The position numbers and the translations under genes were made by a program. Positions 22,424-35,159 of a stretch of 64,000 nucleotides of DNA are shown here, piece by piece. Every line of letters starts with the position of its first letter. Position 1 is the first letter of the stretch. The notes below the pieces were generated by a model, which saw only the letters and a program-made list of their open reading frames with translations, did no database searches and was not told where the DNA came from. The stretch comes from Dendrophyllia cribrosa (Eukaryota > Cnidaria > Anthozoa > Scleractinia > Dendrophylliidae): NCBI GenBank assembly GCA_024195265.1, contig JAJLRJ010000010.1, forward strand, positions 38,620,298-38,684,297, read 5' to 3'.

Positions 22424-22813
22424 TTAAAGGAGCTATGTCATGGTGATTTTGAGGTTTTCGGGTCAAAACCGTCACAAATTAAAACTAAGTACCTTTGTCG
22501 TACACGAAATGCTTAAAGAATACTAACAGGAAGATATCAAGTGAATTTTAGCAGAGTAAATAAACCATAATCAGAGTTTTAGCGAATTTTCTAAGACACA
22601 AGCGATAAACTTGAAAAAATTGGCCCAATTTTTTCAAAATACAATCCATTTCCATCCTGGCCATCTGCAGCCCAAGACACTTATTTTTACTTTTAGAGCA
22701 CTAACAGAATAATTTTAAACAAAAATGGATTCTTAGTTTTGGAATTTCACTGATATAAAGATGTATTTTGGCTTTTTAAAGTACCGCTAAAAATGGTGAC
22801 AGAGCCCCTTTAA
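22424..22813 (-). mobile_element. AAAGGGGCTCTGTCACC-ended MITE, copy 2
   Basis: The reverse complement of 20556-20942 with few differences, starting TTAAAGGAGCTATGTCATGG and ending AATGGTGACAGAGCCCCTTTAA. Confidence 0.85.
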
Positions 22814-23274
22814 GACCATTGCATTGGGAACCACAGTGTGCATATGCATGGTTGTTCAAAATCCGATTAATGCTAATCTAGGATTAAAGGTGAGCCAAGG
22901 ATTTCATATTTCTTAAAGCTAATTTTAAGCTAGATGTGAAGACAAGACAGAAACTGAAGCTTAACTGAATTCAAACTTGAGGTGCCAGGCCCAGGCGTGC
23001 ATTTCTCAAAACCCTCTAATATATTTTGGGCCTGAAAGCTATCTTTAAATTCAGTTTCTAACGAATGGCGTTGAAGCTTTTAGCTAGAAAACCAAACCAA
23101 CTTGAGTAGTTAACGTAAGATTTTCTTGTTTACCTCTCAAAATCATGAAAAACCGCTTTTCAACCCTGAAAAGTTTTCAGGACTTTTGACAAATGCACGC
23201 CAGGGAAGTATCATAATGAATCAGAAGCTCATACGTGATAAGCTTCTGAATGAATATAATAATAAGTACTATGA

Positions 23275-23947
23275 TCAATACTTCAAAAATTTAACCACCA
23301 CCTCATGGACACGTTTAGTGAATTTCTTGTACCCCCGTCTAGTCAAATGAAGATAATCGAACATGTCCTCGTGGCTGATCGAGCCATCACTTCTCACAAA
23401 CCCTGGGTCAGCATCAAGATAAAGTGAGTTAGGAATGGCTTCAATGACTTCCTTGAGGGCATGGTTCACTTGAAAGTGTTTTTCGCGGAGACGGTTAGGT
23501 TGTCTGCCTCTAGGCAACAGACCCTATTGGGAAAAACATATATCGAACTGTTAATAACACAATATGGGTTGTTTTAACTAATATCCTGCCTAAGAGCTAG
23601 TTTAAGTACTAAAGAGACTCAAAAGTTAGAACTGCCTTGTACGGCATAATAAACAGTACCACAGGAAAGAACTGCTCAATAGCTTTCATTTGAATGGTCA
23701 CACTTTAGGATTTCATCCACAGACTCAAACGTTAGAACCACCTTATATGGCATAATAAACAGTACCACAGGAAAGAACTCATCAATAGCTTTTATTTGAA
23801 TGGTCACACTGTAGGGTTTCATCCACAGACTAAAAAACTAGAACCACCTTGTACAGCATAATAAACAGTATCACAAGAAAGGTACTGCTCGATAGCTTTC
23901 ATTTGAATGGTCACACTTTAGAATTTCATCCACAGACTCAAAAGATA

Positions 23948-23984
<37 letters not shown>

Positions 23985-26900
23985 TTAGGTATTTATAATG
24001 CGCAGGCTGCATGGATATATGATCGCCTGCGCATTACAATATGTTAAAAATAAAATATCTAAAAATTTACAAGATATCTAATCAACACAACAGGTTAAAA
24101 ATGATAAAAGGACTCCCTAAACAAATGTGTTTTATAGACAACCGCCTTGCACAGCATAACAACAGCTAAGTTTTCCGTGATGGCGACTAAGATTCGAAAG
24201 TTAGTCACCACAATTTGGCGATCAGAACCCTTTGCTTCATCCTAACCTAAATTGTGCAATTAATTAAAGCTTGAAGGTGGGTAAATCAGTGCAAATGACG
24301 AGGTTACAAAGTGTTACAAGTGAAACGTCAACATCACGCTATCTTGGATATTTTGGAGGCTACATTGTCTATTGTGCATTCAAATGCCACTTTTGCTAAC
24401 AGTGCATATTGCGGGCTCAGAATATTCCGTGTCACTCCTGCATTCATTTGTCCATGTCAGTATTTTTTGTTTTCGTTTTGGAAAAAAGAATGGCTACTAA
24501 CTTTTTGGACTTGGCGACCACTTTGGAATATTTAGGAGACAAATGTCTCCTTGAGAAAAAAGTTAATTTCGTGCCCTGCTCTTGTGTGCGCATTCATGCA
24601 TGACATTGCATCATGAATTGCATGGCAGTAGTAAGGATGTGCATATTAAAACAATTAGAGTGAACATCCTTAAGTTAAAGGGTCCGTCTCAACTAATGTG
24701 CATTGCGCGCTGAGAGATACCTATTGAATGCCATTTGCTCCTTCCATATGTTTTGAATGGGCATCGTACATTTTATTGTTGACTGAGTAAACCTTTCAAA
24801 TACCGCGTGCGACAGTCTGGACTGTCGTTTCCCTGGTGTTAGCTCTTGTAGAATTTGACTTCTTTTCATTCTTTTTTGTCTGGCAGTTTGTGAGTTGTTT
24901 TCACTATTATTGGCATGTTGGTTTTTATGTAGCTATAGGAAAGGTTTAAACTTCTCAACCTTTTACTCTGAGATGACAGGATTTGAAATGATATCTGATA
25001 ATATGTTGGCAGTGAATGGTGGCATGAATCCAGCTACTTTTGTCATGCTGGGCCCAGCTATTTTTATAGTTTAATTTTCGTCGTTGTAGTTTCAAGTTTG
25101 TAGATCACAGCTTAGCAGCTGAGAGAGTTGTAGCTTAAAAAGAAAGCTATTTAACTTGTAGAGAGTTGAAGTTTGTCTTGGTCAAGGCTGTGATTTTAGC
25201 ATCCATTCGCTTCGTGTTATACAATGTAGCTGCATGGAGCTCGATGTTTATAATTCCTCCCTTACCAATTTTGACAGTCTAGCGACTATTTCATTCAGAC
25301 GGTGACTGAAAGCATAGAACACTCGACCGAAGATCCATGTGAATCGTGTCACTTGTACTGTTTAAGTTATCATGTCTCCTGGATGATAACTTACAATAAC
25401 ATACGACCACAATGCACACTGGTAGGTAGGTAGGTAAACTTTATTTATACACGGTGTCAATTCATAAAACATGCTCTTCCATCGAGCCGTGTTTTTTAAC
25501 AATAATAGATTAAGTACTTAACTAATTTAAATTATCTAACTAAATTAATTATCTATATAAAATTGTATTAAAAATGATAAAAACTATCCTTTATTAACTA
25601 TCATTAAATTAGATAAAAATTAAATGCATGATTTAAAAGAGCTAAGAGTGGGCTGTATCTTAGCGCTCAAAGGTAAGCTGTTCCAGAGAACAGAACCGCG
25701 ATATTGAAAACTTCGTTTGCCTGCTTCAGTACTCGGTCTAGGAACGAAAAGGTTGTATTTTGAATTTCTAAGATTATGTGAGTGAACACTAGATGTAGCT
25801 TTAAAAACACTGGTTGAGAGGGACCCTTTAAAGACTGCTCACAGCATCAGGCCGGCCGGTGTGGCTGTGGTTTTGTTAAAATTAATTTTCTCACACTATA
25901 AGGCTGGTGTACCTGTGGTATAGTTTAAACTTTTCACACCATTAGGCTTGTGTTCTCACACCATTGGGTGGGTGTGTTTTTGGTACAGTATGTATGTTGG
26001 TGTGTCTGTAGTTCAATCTTACCAGTACAATGATCTTAGCAGATGGGATCTTGCTTGTGATGCACCATACTATTGTTTCAATTCCTTCGACAAGTTGGTC
26101 GGCAGAACTGTGATAATTATTTGTTCCAGCTAATAACAATACAACCTGAGATCAAAAGTCAAATGGAGCACATCATATAAATTTTAACACAAAATTGTGC
26201 GATTGTACCCTTAGGCAAGAAACTTTACTCAACACAGTCTCTCACCACCCAGGTGTATAACTGGGTATGAACAAACATATTAAATTCTGAGGGTACATGA
26301 AGCTCTGTTATGGACTAATAATAAAATTGTTTTCCAGTTAACTAAGGGAGCAGTTTCAATTTATCTTACATGCTTAAAGAAACCTGATTATTAGTCCCAG
26401 CAGGTTGGCCACCTGTAGCCCAAATGCGACAACCTCAGTACACCTGAGGAAAGAGTGGGGGGTGGTGCATAGGGGCCAAGTAGGGGGTAATTCAATTTCA
26501 AACTGTCCAGAGTTGCAGCTCAGAGTGTAAATTAGATAGAGAACTATGAGAGTCAGCCCCAAACTGTTTGGCAACATATATTGTGACAAAGAAAAACAGC
26601 TAACCCTTTGAGCATCAATAATGATCATGCGAAGATAATTTACATGTAGACGTTGCAATATCTAATTTCTCTTTGCAAATGTCACTACAAGATCAGGTCA
26701 TGACAATAGACTTACAGAAATGATTATTTGATGATTAATACATTGTATAATGCTGTCTCCTTTTGGGTGCTGTAAATTTAATTATTCTTGACAATAAGAA
26801 ACAAAAGGCAAAATCCTCTCACCTTGGGATTGATGCCATCCAGTTCACCATTTTCTATTCTCCACAAGATATGTTCAGTACAATCACCTCCAATTGCAAA

Positions 26901-28481
26901 ATTTAAAGAATTTAATGGTGCAAAATGGGTATCCCAAGCCTGAAAAAAATAATTTCAAACATAGCTGAAGGAATCAGTCAACTCATTAATATTAACTGGG
27001 TCTGACCAGTTTGTGTGATTCTTGAGGTTAAATTAATACTGCAGGTATATATTCTACATTGTAAAAATGAAAAATTTACAAGTTCAATACATGAACTGGA
27101 CGGTGGTACTCCCCGGGATAGGGATAGGGATAGGGAGTACATCTGTACTCTCATATATGAGCTATATGCATTAATGTGCCACTGTGGTATGCTTTTCAGA
27201 CAGTTTAGTCTGGGATAGGGTATAGAAATCAGAGAGTTTTGGTCTAGAATAGGGTATCATTTGCTAGAAAACTGATCAGAATTAAGATAGAGTTTCTGAA
27301 AAACAGAAAGTCTGAGATAGGGTAGGAATTTTCATTGTCTAGTCTAGAATAGGATTGAAAAATACACTGAGCTGAACATGGTCTGGTATAGGGTAAGGGT
27401 TTGAGAGTCCCAGCGGTACACCCCCACCCAAAAATATACAGAGTAACCCCCCTCCCCAAGGTGGTTTAGCCCCCACCGGGGTACTCCCCTATATAAGCTA
27501 CATAGGTACTGTACATGTATGTGCGGCCCCAAAGGGTATGGTTTTTGAGCCGTTTTGGTCTGAAAACGGGTATAGATTTTGACTATTATGGTGTGAATTT
27601 GGGTATGGTTTTCAAGGGAACCACAAAAGCAGATAAACTTCAAATGAATAAGAGAGAAAGTGAAACAACCAAAATATATCATTTGAGTTGAATTTTAACA
27701 AATTAATCTTTTGCTGGCGTTCTAACTTAAGCGGCCTGAAAACGGGTATGGATTTTAGAGGCCAGGTCTGAAAACGGGTGTGGAAAATAGCATGTTTTGG
27801 TCTGAAATAGGGTCAGGATTTGGAGAACCAGGTGCACACCCCCACCAAAAATTCCAAGGAGTACCCCCCAGGGGTTCAGCTCATGTGAATACTGAACTGT
27901 GGTCAATTGCCACAACAATGATGATGATGATGAGCAGGCCCGTAGGAGTGGGGGGGGGGGGGGGCTGGGTAGGCCCGTGCCCCCCCACTTTTCGGGTGAA
28001 AATTAAAAAAAAGAAGACTGCCACTTAACCGTTGAAAATATTGAAGGGGTCTCGGCCGACAACAGTCGATCGTGCCCTCTCACTTTCAAATTCATTCCTA
28101 CTGGCCTGATGAGGACTATAAATAACAATATTGTAATTTAATTCAAAGCACTGTATTAAACCCCAATACCTCAGTTTCATACATATTCCGTATGAGTGAG
28201 TCACCAATGAATAACACATCACATGGGCAAACCTTAGCCTCGTGCAAAAATCTTTCATGCTGTCAGAAAACATCAATAAAAAGTTTAAGTTTAATTTTCA
28301 TTGAGACAGTTAATTATTATTCATCGATGTAAATTCAGATCAATTAAAAGATGATTAAAATAATTCATGCTATCATAGCTGGATGCTGTCCTGTCCTGTG
28401 AAAAAATCTTCTGCCATCTTTTTAGCTTGTTTCTTGTGGTCACACAATAATCAATGACTTAGGGACCGTTCATTATTTATG

Positions 28482-28512
<31 letters not shown>

Positions 28513-30599
28513 ATGGGTGAGAAATTAACAAATTTTCCATTTTTTTTCATGTCCCCCCCTTTGTAAATCTGGATTTTTTCAGGTCCTCCCTGTTCTGTTG
28601 GGGAAGAATTTCAGTACCCCCCCCCCCCCCCCACACTATTAATCTGATTTCTATAAAATAAAAGTTGTATTGTATGTATCCATACCGTATTTTTGTGGGG
28701 GCGCGAGGATGTAGTGGCTAGCGTGTTGGTTTTCAGATCTAAAGTAGGTGAAAATTTGGGGGTGAACGTATTGCTGTCTTGATATTAAAAACTGTGCTTC
28801 TAATATCATATTTAGTTTTAAGCATATAGGTGTAAATTTGGGATATGATGGGCCTGGGGTACGATGGGAATGAGGATATGATGGGAATGCAGATATGGAG
28901 GAGACATAAACCTGTATAAACCAGACATAATCTAGTATAAACCAGACATAAAAGCAATAAAACCATAACATTTTGTAACAGGAAATGAAAAAAAGTTTAG
29001 AATAATTTTCAGTAAATTTATTAATAAATAGTAATTTCAACTAATGGCATTTTGACTCTTGTGTGGTTTTCTTTATCGAAGCAATTCAACCACTTGGTCC
29101 ACTGTGCATTTGAAGAACTAGAGTTAAGACTTTAATAGTTGTTTATTACTATCGCAACCAAGATTCAGCTGGGCTATATAAACATTTATTGCAATATACA
29201 AAACCACTGCTACTGAGCAACTGAGCAACCCAGAAACCGGGAGTGGTGCACGTGGGTGAGTTGACTCACTTACAAGGATGACAAGGGACGAACTGATAAC
29301 TACAAGATACTACTAACTTAATGTCCACATATCAGATAAGGAAAATTCCTTTGGCTAGGGTTACAAATACTAATTAATACTTTTAACGTCACTAAAACCC
29401 TCAACAACAACAACAAAACACTTTATTAAATAACAAATATTGATTTAAATAGTGCCTACCCACAAATAGTTGAGAAACTAGTCGAGGTTTAATACTGTTA
29501 CAATCCAGTAATACTGTATGTTTAATGGTGGGTTAAAACTTTAAGTTGTCGTGTACAATTATGGAAGTACCAAATAAAGAAATTAAAATTAAAAATCATG
29601 CTCCTTGACTGCACCAAAATACTGTGCAAGGCTGTGCTCTTAGAAGAATCATAGAGAGCCCAAAGGCTCCCAGCCATGAAATCTGGGGTGTCCCGCTCTT
29701 ATTGGTACACTGTAGTTATGTTTTTGCTTTTTTATTTAAGACATCGTCTGTTTAAAATTTCAAGACCCCCCTCCATAACAAAAAAATTTCCCCAGGACCC
29801 CCCCTTTTGCAGTGGCTAAAATTTCAGGTCCCCCCATTTTCTCACCCATCCCCCCCCCCCCCCCTCCCATAAATAATGAACGGTCCCTTAATTCACACTT
29901 CTTCACAGTTATGACTGACGAGGGCATCAATTTAATAGTAAGAACACTGGCATGCCCTAAACCATAAAATTCCCGGAAAAAAATTATTGATTTTAAATGG
30001 TTGATTTGTAGAAAAGAAGCAACAAGCTACAATCACAGACAAAAGTGTTGGGAAGATTAGTAGTTTTCACTATAATTCTCTTTCTCTCCCCTCCCCCTGT
30101 TACAATGTTGTGTATAATGGGACATGTTTAATGCGTAATTGTTCACTGAGATCCCAACATTGAATAGGGGGCGGGGGACTCAGAAAATTAACTAATTACT
30201 GTTATTTTATATTAAGAGAACATTGATGTAATTCACCACTGACGCTATTCATTTTCACAACCTTCCCAACTACTTCTGTCTGCAATTATAATTGTAGATG
30301 TTGTGGTTCAATTTTATCCTTGGTTCAAATTTTATTTTCCTTTGTTTAAAACTCATTACCATACATTACCATAGCCCAAAACAAAGAAAAATAAAATTTG
30401 AACCAAGGGTAAAATTGAACCACAACAAAATTACACATGTAGGTTCATTAAGATGCCTCTGCAGGTGACAAGGTTAGGATGAGGGTTCCTGGATGCTACA
30501 GTAGTTCTCATTCCTAATTTAATTGCTCACCATGCTCATCCATCGACAATCACCTTGAACATCTTTCACAGGTGTTGGTACTGTAGCAGGATTTGTCAT
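23275..30599 (-). CDS. PAFAH1B2/3-like: PAF acetylhydrolase 1B alpha-type subunit (GDSL/SGNH hydrolase), 215 aa
   Basis: Coding exons on the minus strand are 30599-30531, 28259-28170, 26939-26823, 26145-26023 and 23523-23275. All junctions are phase 0 with GT-AG introns, giving 23+30+39+41+82 residues. The start MTNPATVPTPVKDVQGDCRW resembles animal alpha1/alpha2 subunits (about 230 aa). The catalytic Ser is in FIGDSLIRN (S44). The oxyanion region is IGGDCTEHILWR (G78-D80) and LAGTNNY (G99-N102). Asp/His are in DYLHLT (D189, H192). The family removes the acetyl group of platelet-activating factor and works in the cytosol, in vertebrates with the LIS1 beta subunit. LIS1 binding here is inference. 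A GTAAGT donor at 32054-32059 and an acceptor at 30625-30626 imply a non-coding first exon ending at 32060. Introns carry a 106-bp satellite, LINE and GGGGTACTCC repeats. Confidence 0.93.
23600..23948. repeat. 106-bp tandem satellite, three units (PAFAH1B intron 4)
   Basis: Three units containing GAATGGTCACACTTTAGGAT and ACCACAGGAAAGAACTGCTC at about 106-bp spacing. The same unit forms longer arrays in a nicastrin intron (52017-52545 and 52966-53225). Confidence 0.9.
23949..23984 (+). repeat. (AAT)n microsatellite
   Basis: About twelve AAT units directly after the satellite, followed by a TATTTATAATGCGCAGGC repeat-like stretch with a GCGCAGGC/GCCTGCGC hairpin at 24000-24037. Confidence 0.85.
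25425..25805 (-). pseudogene. LINE ORF2 C-terminal and 3' end remnant
   Basis: On the minus strand the text translates as VHSHNLRNSKYNLFVPRP, then GKRSFQYRGSVLWNSLPLSA and ends SSFKSCI with a stop at 25620. This is the conserved C-terminus of non-LTR retrotransposon polyproteins. It is followed by an AT-rich 3' UTR ending in AAAGTTTACCTACCTACC (reverse of 25427-25446). An in-frame stop lies upstream. It lies in PAFAH1B intron 4. Confidence 0.75.
26205..26300 (+). mobile_element. SINE fragment (CCACCCAGGTGTATAA family)
   Basis: GGCAAGAAACTTTACTCAAC and CACCCAGGTGTATAACTGGG match the body of the SINE seen complete at 56990-57238. Both ends are truncated. Confidence 0.6.
27104..27878. repeat. 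Two adjacent GGGGTACTCC-family repeats (PAFAH1B intron 2)
   Basis: 27104-27460 and 27475-27878 each begin with a GGTACTCCCC-like edge, contain repeated TATAGGGTA or AACGGGTATGG phrases and end with GGTACACCCCCACC then GAGTA(A/C)CCCCCC. They are diverged copies of the 3267-3612 repeat. A triplet GGGATA run is at 27115-27133. Confidence 0.65.
28463..28640 (+). repeat. AGGGACCGTTCATTATTTATGGG repeat, left copy with poly-G
   Basis: GGACCGTTCATTATTTATGG leads into a 28-base pure G run (28485-28512), then a pyrimidine/purine-rich body and a C run at about 28617-28632. The inverted partner is at 29750-29890. It lies in PAFAH1B intron 1. Confidence 0.65.
29750..29890 (-). repeat. AGGGACCGTTCATTATTTATGGG repeat, right inverted copy
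   Basis: CCCATAAATAATGAACGGTCC at 29868-29889 is the inverse of 28464-28484, and the adjoining CATTTTCTCACCCATCCCCC mirrors the sequence after the poly-G at 28513. The two could be the ends of one 1.43-kb element or two separate insertions. Confidence 0.65.
30301..30425. mobile_element. Palindromic MITE (TTGTGGTTCAATTTTA ends)
   Basis: TTGTGGTTCAATTTTATCCT and the next 24 bases are mirrored by the right arm ending GGTAAAATTGAACCACAA. It lies near the donor of the first coding exon of PAFAH1B. Confidence 0.85.
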
Positions 30600-30999
30600 T
30601 TTAGAAGATAATATTTACAAATTCCTGCAGAAAAGCACAAAGAATAAGAATAATGATAATAATCGTCATCACATCGATAACAAAATTCTTGATTGTGATT
30701 TATATTGGTCATCCTATGCCATATTATTTCTTATTAAATTGGCGTGTGGCATTACATCCCCCCTCCAGGAACCCACAGAATAGAAAGGATTAGATATACA
30801 GATCTGCTGGCTGTACTAACTCCCAGTTGCCTCCTCCCCATGTCCCATGTTAAAGGAAGACAAAAGATCTACAGACACTCAATCCCAGTTGCTAGCCCAC
30901 CCCCCCCCCCCCCCCCTTCTCTTCAATTCCCTGTCACTTCCCTCTCTAAACACTCTTGAAAAAGAAAGAAAGATAAAAGATCTACTGACTGTACCCCCC

Positions 31000-33900
31000 T
31001 CAGAGGCTTCTTGTAAATGAATATCTTGTTCTTTAGAAATATTAAAAAACAGGTGGACAGCTGGTCTTTGAAAACACTAAGGTGATTAAAAAACATAATT
31101 ATTTATTGTAATTAAAATTATTTATATTATACCCTGCAAGGTTGCATTGAAATTCAAAGCACAAATTATGGTTGGAAAAACTCTAGCCATGTAAATTTCT
31201 ATGGGTGTAGGGGTCTTGGGCCAAAATTAAAAATGGCAAACTTAAAATTATTCATCCTTATACAAGAGTTTTATTATTGACTTATGACAACCACATGCAC
31301 ATATCAAGTGAACGAAAGTTATAACGATAGAAATCTTGCCAGGATTTGCGTGTAATTTATTTGGTTGGATTGATATTTTTTTAAGAATAGATTTAGAAAA
31401 AAGTTAGTTTAGCCTTTAGATATAAGACTTACGTTTGTTTTATTTTATCTTAAGTTATAATTATCTTGTAGTACATATCTGGCTCTGTTTAATTGACGTA
31501 ACAAGCAGACTGCGTTATTTTAAAAATGATTTTTAAAACAAACCCCTGTTCCAAAAATAACAAAAGTCTAGTTACCATGTTCTTGACACTGCTTTAAAAG
31601 TAAGAACTGCTCGTCGAAACATTAAAATTGAGACTGCTAATTTTTTTTGCATGATATCGATTCATAAAAGCGATCTATAATAAATTCGAGGCCGGCGGAA
31701 AAAAACGTTCGCTAATTAGCGAGACACTTGGTATGCAAAGCAGACTATTTTGAGGTATAAACAAGCGAGAGAGATAAAATGTAAAACGGGAGTTGTCTAC
31801 AGCTGTTACGTTTATGAACTATATATATTTTCAGAAGGGCAAGCATTACCAACTGTAAAAATAATAAAGTTTTGAGCCGGGTTAAAAATTAGATGTGGAT
31901 GAATACGCTTCCCAGATGTTTAATAAGCTTTCTATTAACAAAACTCGCGGACTACATCTGATAAAACGACACGACTGTTGCAGAAAAAAAGCTTAGTTAT
32001 TTGCTTCGCGAAATTTCAAACCGCGCGCAGCAATGTCTACAAAATGATTCGTGACTTACCAGACCTCAGATGAATCTGTCCATATTTCCCGATATATTAA
32101 AGGTCCTTGCTCAATCAGACCCCTCTGGAAAATATTAATATGTATAAGTTTCTAATCGTTAAAACTTAATTCAGCCCCACACAGAAAGCCAACATTCTTT
32201 AAAATTTCACACTTGATACGTGTTCTTTCTCAAAATGAATGAGTTGCCGGACAGCTGAGCTGATCACGTGCTCATTATATCGCTATGACTTCCGGTGTAT
32301 TACTATTTCCGGTCAATAACAAAAATTATAAACTTTTTTAGATGTGCAAAATAATTCATAAAACTAAAATAAAATAGCAAGGCTGATTCACGGTACGGTA
32401 ACGGCTATATTTGCTTAATATCCAGCCTTACCCTAACCCCTGCTCAACTATTTAGTAACAGACAGTGCTAGCAGTCAAGCTCTATAGAAACAACATTAAA
32501 ACATCTCATAATTATTCTAAAAAAAGTTTGTCTTGGTCTGTTTCCATTACTTCATCCACATCATGTAAAAACGTTTCCTTTTTAAAAATCATATTTTTTA
32601 TTGATTTTTAGTTACATTAGTTTTTGATGACATCTTTTATACATTAATAACTTTACTGTAAGAGCATTGAGAATTTTAAACAGTGTGCAATAAGAACTTT
32701 ATTATTATTTAAGTAACGCTACAAATAAGAACTACAGTAAACTTCATTGTTCTGCGGCATTGGCTCTTTCTCACATAGAATGTCTGATTTCAAGAATAGG
32801 GAAGGAGCTAATGGTTTATAATTATATTTCAGTATAAAAATGAAGAATATCCATTTGCGTCAGATAAATTTTAGGAAATGTTCGTGCTCAACCAATCAAA
32901 ATAGCAGAAGACAGTAGCTAATAATTTTGCTTCTTTGATGAAGTTCCTCAAATACCATTTCTTTAAAAATTTGCATGTTTTGCGATTGGGTCTTAAATTA
33001 CATGAAACCTTTAAAAAATCAAACAAAATGCACCTTGAAACCTAACTTTTTAGCGGTCTTTGAGTCTAGGCCAATGAGATCACTTGTTGTAACAATGAAA
33101 ATAAGTTGACATTCCATCATGCATTGCCGTTAGCACTTTCCTTCTTATGCGGATCATTACTTAATAAACAGCCTTTGCTATAGTAGAAGTGCACAGGGCA
33201 GAACCAGAGAATCACCGTAACTCAAAATTGGTTTTTAAAGTTTCAGTATAAAAAGTTTTGTAAACTTTTGTAATCATCTCTTACTATTCTACCATTGTAT
33301 CAACTCAAGCATGTACATCTTATAAACTAAAAGTTGTGTTTTTGCTTACTGCACTAATTTATTCAATAACACACAAACTCTAAAGTGCATCTCAACCAAC
33401 AGTTTTCGTTTTTCACTGTTGCAGTAATATGATTATCATAGCGGATGTCTCAGGAAACAAAGGAGTTCATGGCTTATGATTGGTGGACTTCGATCCTTTT
33501 TGTAAGTTGATTTTTTTGGGCGTCCAATCAAGTTATGGTAAACGTGCAGCGTGCGTACATCAAGTTATGGATGCATGCAGGAGGTTGCTAAGCATGAAAG
33601 AAACGTAAGAGTCACTCGAGGCGATAGCCAAGAGCGACTCTAGCTTCTTGAATGCTTAGCAAACCTCCCAAGTGCATCAATAACTCGACGTATGCTCAGC
33701 TGCAACGTTTGCCATTTCTTTTTAACATATCATAAAGACAAAATGTCTAAATTGCCAGCAAAACAAGCTAAATGACATGAGCATGCTTCCCACTGGTTAA
33801 TGGTTGGTGCATATCAACCAATCTGAGCATGCGCTTTCCTTGAGGTATGTTGTTTGTTGACATAATTATGATTGATGGTAAGTGTAAACGTAAACGTAAA

Positions 33901-34860
33901 CATAATTATACAGTGCGACACGCCGTACCGTGAGCACACAACAAATTTTTTTACAAGCAATCAGAGAGCGCAATTTTATTGTTGTGCACCCCTCAACTTG
34001 CGGGTTATTGAAAGGGGCAGTAAAACTTTGAATTATTCTAATTTCACATCTAAATAAAACTTCTGTATGTGATAACAAAGTCAAACTTTCGATCAACAAG
34101 TTGTCTGTATCATTTCATCCAAGCGTACCGAGGACTGAAAGCTGAGTTTGGCAGTACATTTAAATCCCGATAACTAGAATCTCCAAGGGAAATCAGAAAA
34201 GGTACAAGTTAGTGGGAGTTCAAGTTATCGGGAGTTGGGAACAGATTACCGGAAATTAACATAATGGTGTTTGTTTACATGCTTTATGACTTAACAAACA
34301 CCCTTCGTTTAATCAGGTTTACTGACCAAGAAAGAGTTAATGAACAGAACAAAACAAAGCAAAGCAAAGCAAAGTAAAAGAACTAGACTGTTCACAGCCT
34401 CTCTATTTTCTCAGAGTCCGTCGCATACGAGAACTGCCGTCAAGCGAAGCGAGTGCAGCGCACTAGCGCGGAGTGTGAAGGGGTGGGGGTGGGGCGAGGG
34501 TAAGGAGAAAAATAGAGAGACTGTAGACATCTTTGGAAAAAAGTACGCTTATTAGATTCCTCCCCCTTTCAGCACCTTGTCCCCAACAGCTCCACCCCTT
34601 GACCTATTAATTAAATTTTACCAATAAGAAATCGACTACAAGCATCAAGTATCACTTTGCAAAACATAATACTCGAGGTCACGTAGACTTCTTCAACTCC
34701 AAAAAAGATGTACCTTCAGGTTGAAACAGCATGAAACAGATAAGAACTTAAAGCAATAGGTTCAGATATTTTGGAAACGACCGTATTACCACCGTATACT
34801 GAATACTCATTTCTTTATGTTGAAAAAATTAAATTTTAACACGTCTCCACAGTGTGACAC
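31000..34860. other. Gene-poor stretch with probable PAFAH1B promoter
   Basis: It contains the inferred 5' UTR exon (ending 32060, start not resolved, around 32250 near TGATCACGTGCTC), AT-rich unassigned sequence, an imperfect inverted repeat at 33529-33715 (CAAGTTATGGTAAACGTGCA mirrored by TGCAACGTTTGCCAT) and an AAAGC microsatellite at 34350-34378. No other gene is supported. Confidence 0.4.
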
Positions 34861-34869
34861 TTGTCTATA

Positions 34870-35159
34870 CTACGATCAGTGAGACACAATTATGTAGTGG
34901 TGAATCTTCCTTCTTGAGAAGGTTTTGGAATTTGGGATCCAAAAAGTCTTCCGCGGACCCATACACCAACTGATGTTTGCCTTGAGCAATATACATTCTA
35001 GAACGACATCGTCCATTGACAAAACAACAGCAGAAATTCCCAGCTCTTTCATTTCTTTAATCTGGTCCAGATCGATGAACCCTGTCAGTGTAACTCTGTG
35101 TTAAAGTGCTTGTAGAACTCAAGAATGCATTTGGTAGATATGTAGCATTTGCCCTTCTT
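34870..35159 (-). pseudogene. Frameshifted coding remnant, unidentified
   Basis: Minus-strand frames change along the segment but keep reading protein-like: CYISTKCILEFYKHFNTELH, then TGFIDLDQIKEMKELGISAV, then RMYIAQGKHQLVYGSAEDFL and DPKFQNLLKKE. Each switch needs a frame shift. I do not recognise the family. It lies immediately downstream of the NUDT18 stop, so it could also be part of an alternative 3' UTR that is open by chance. Confidence 0.3.

Noticed and set aside
23600..23948. CRISPR-like array
   Set aside because: Regular repeats of 106 bp without short repeats and unique spacers, and a eukaryotic context; it is a satellite.
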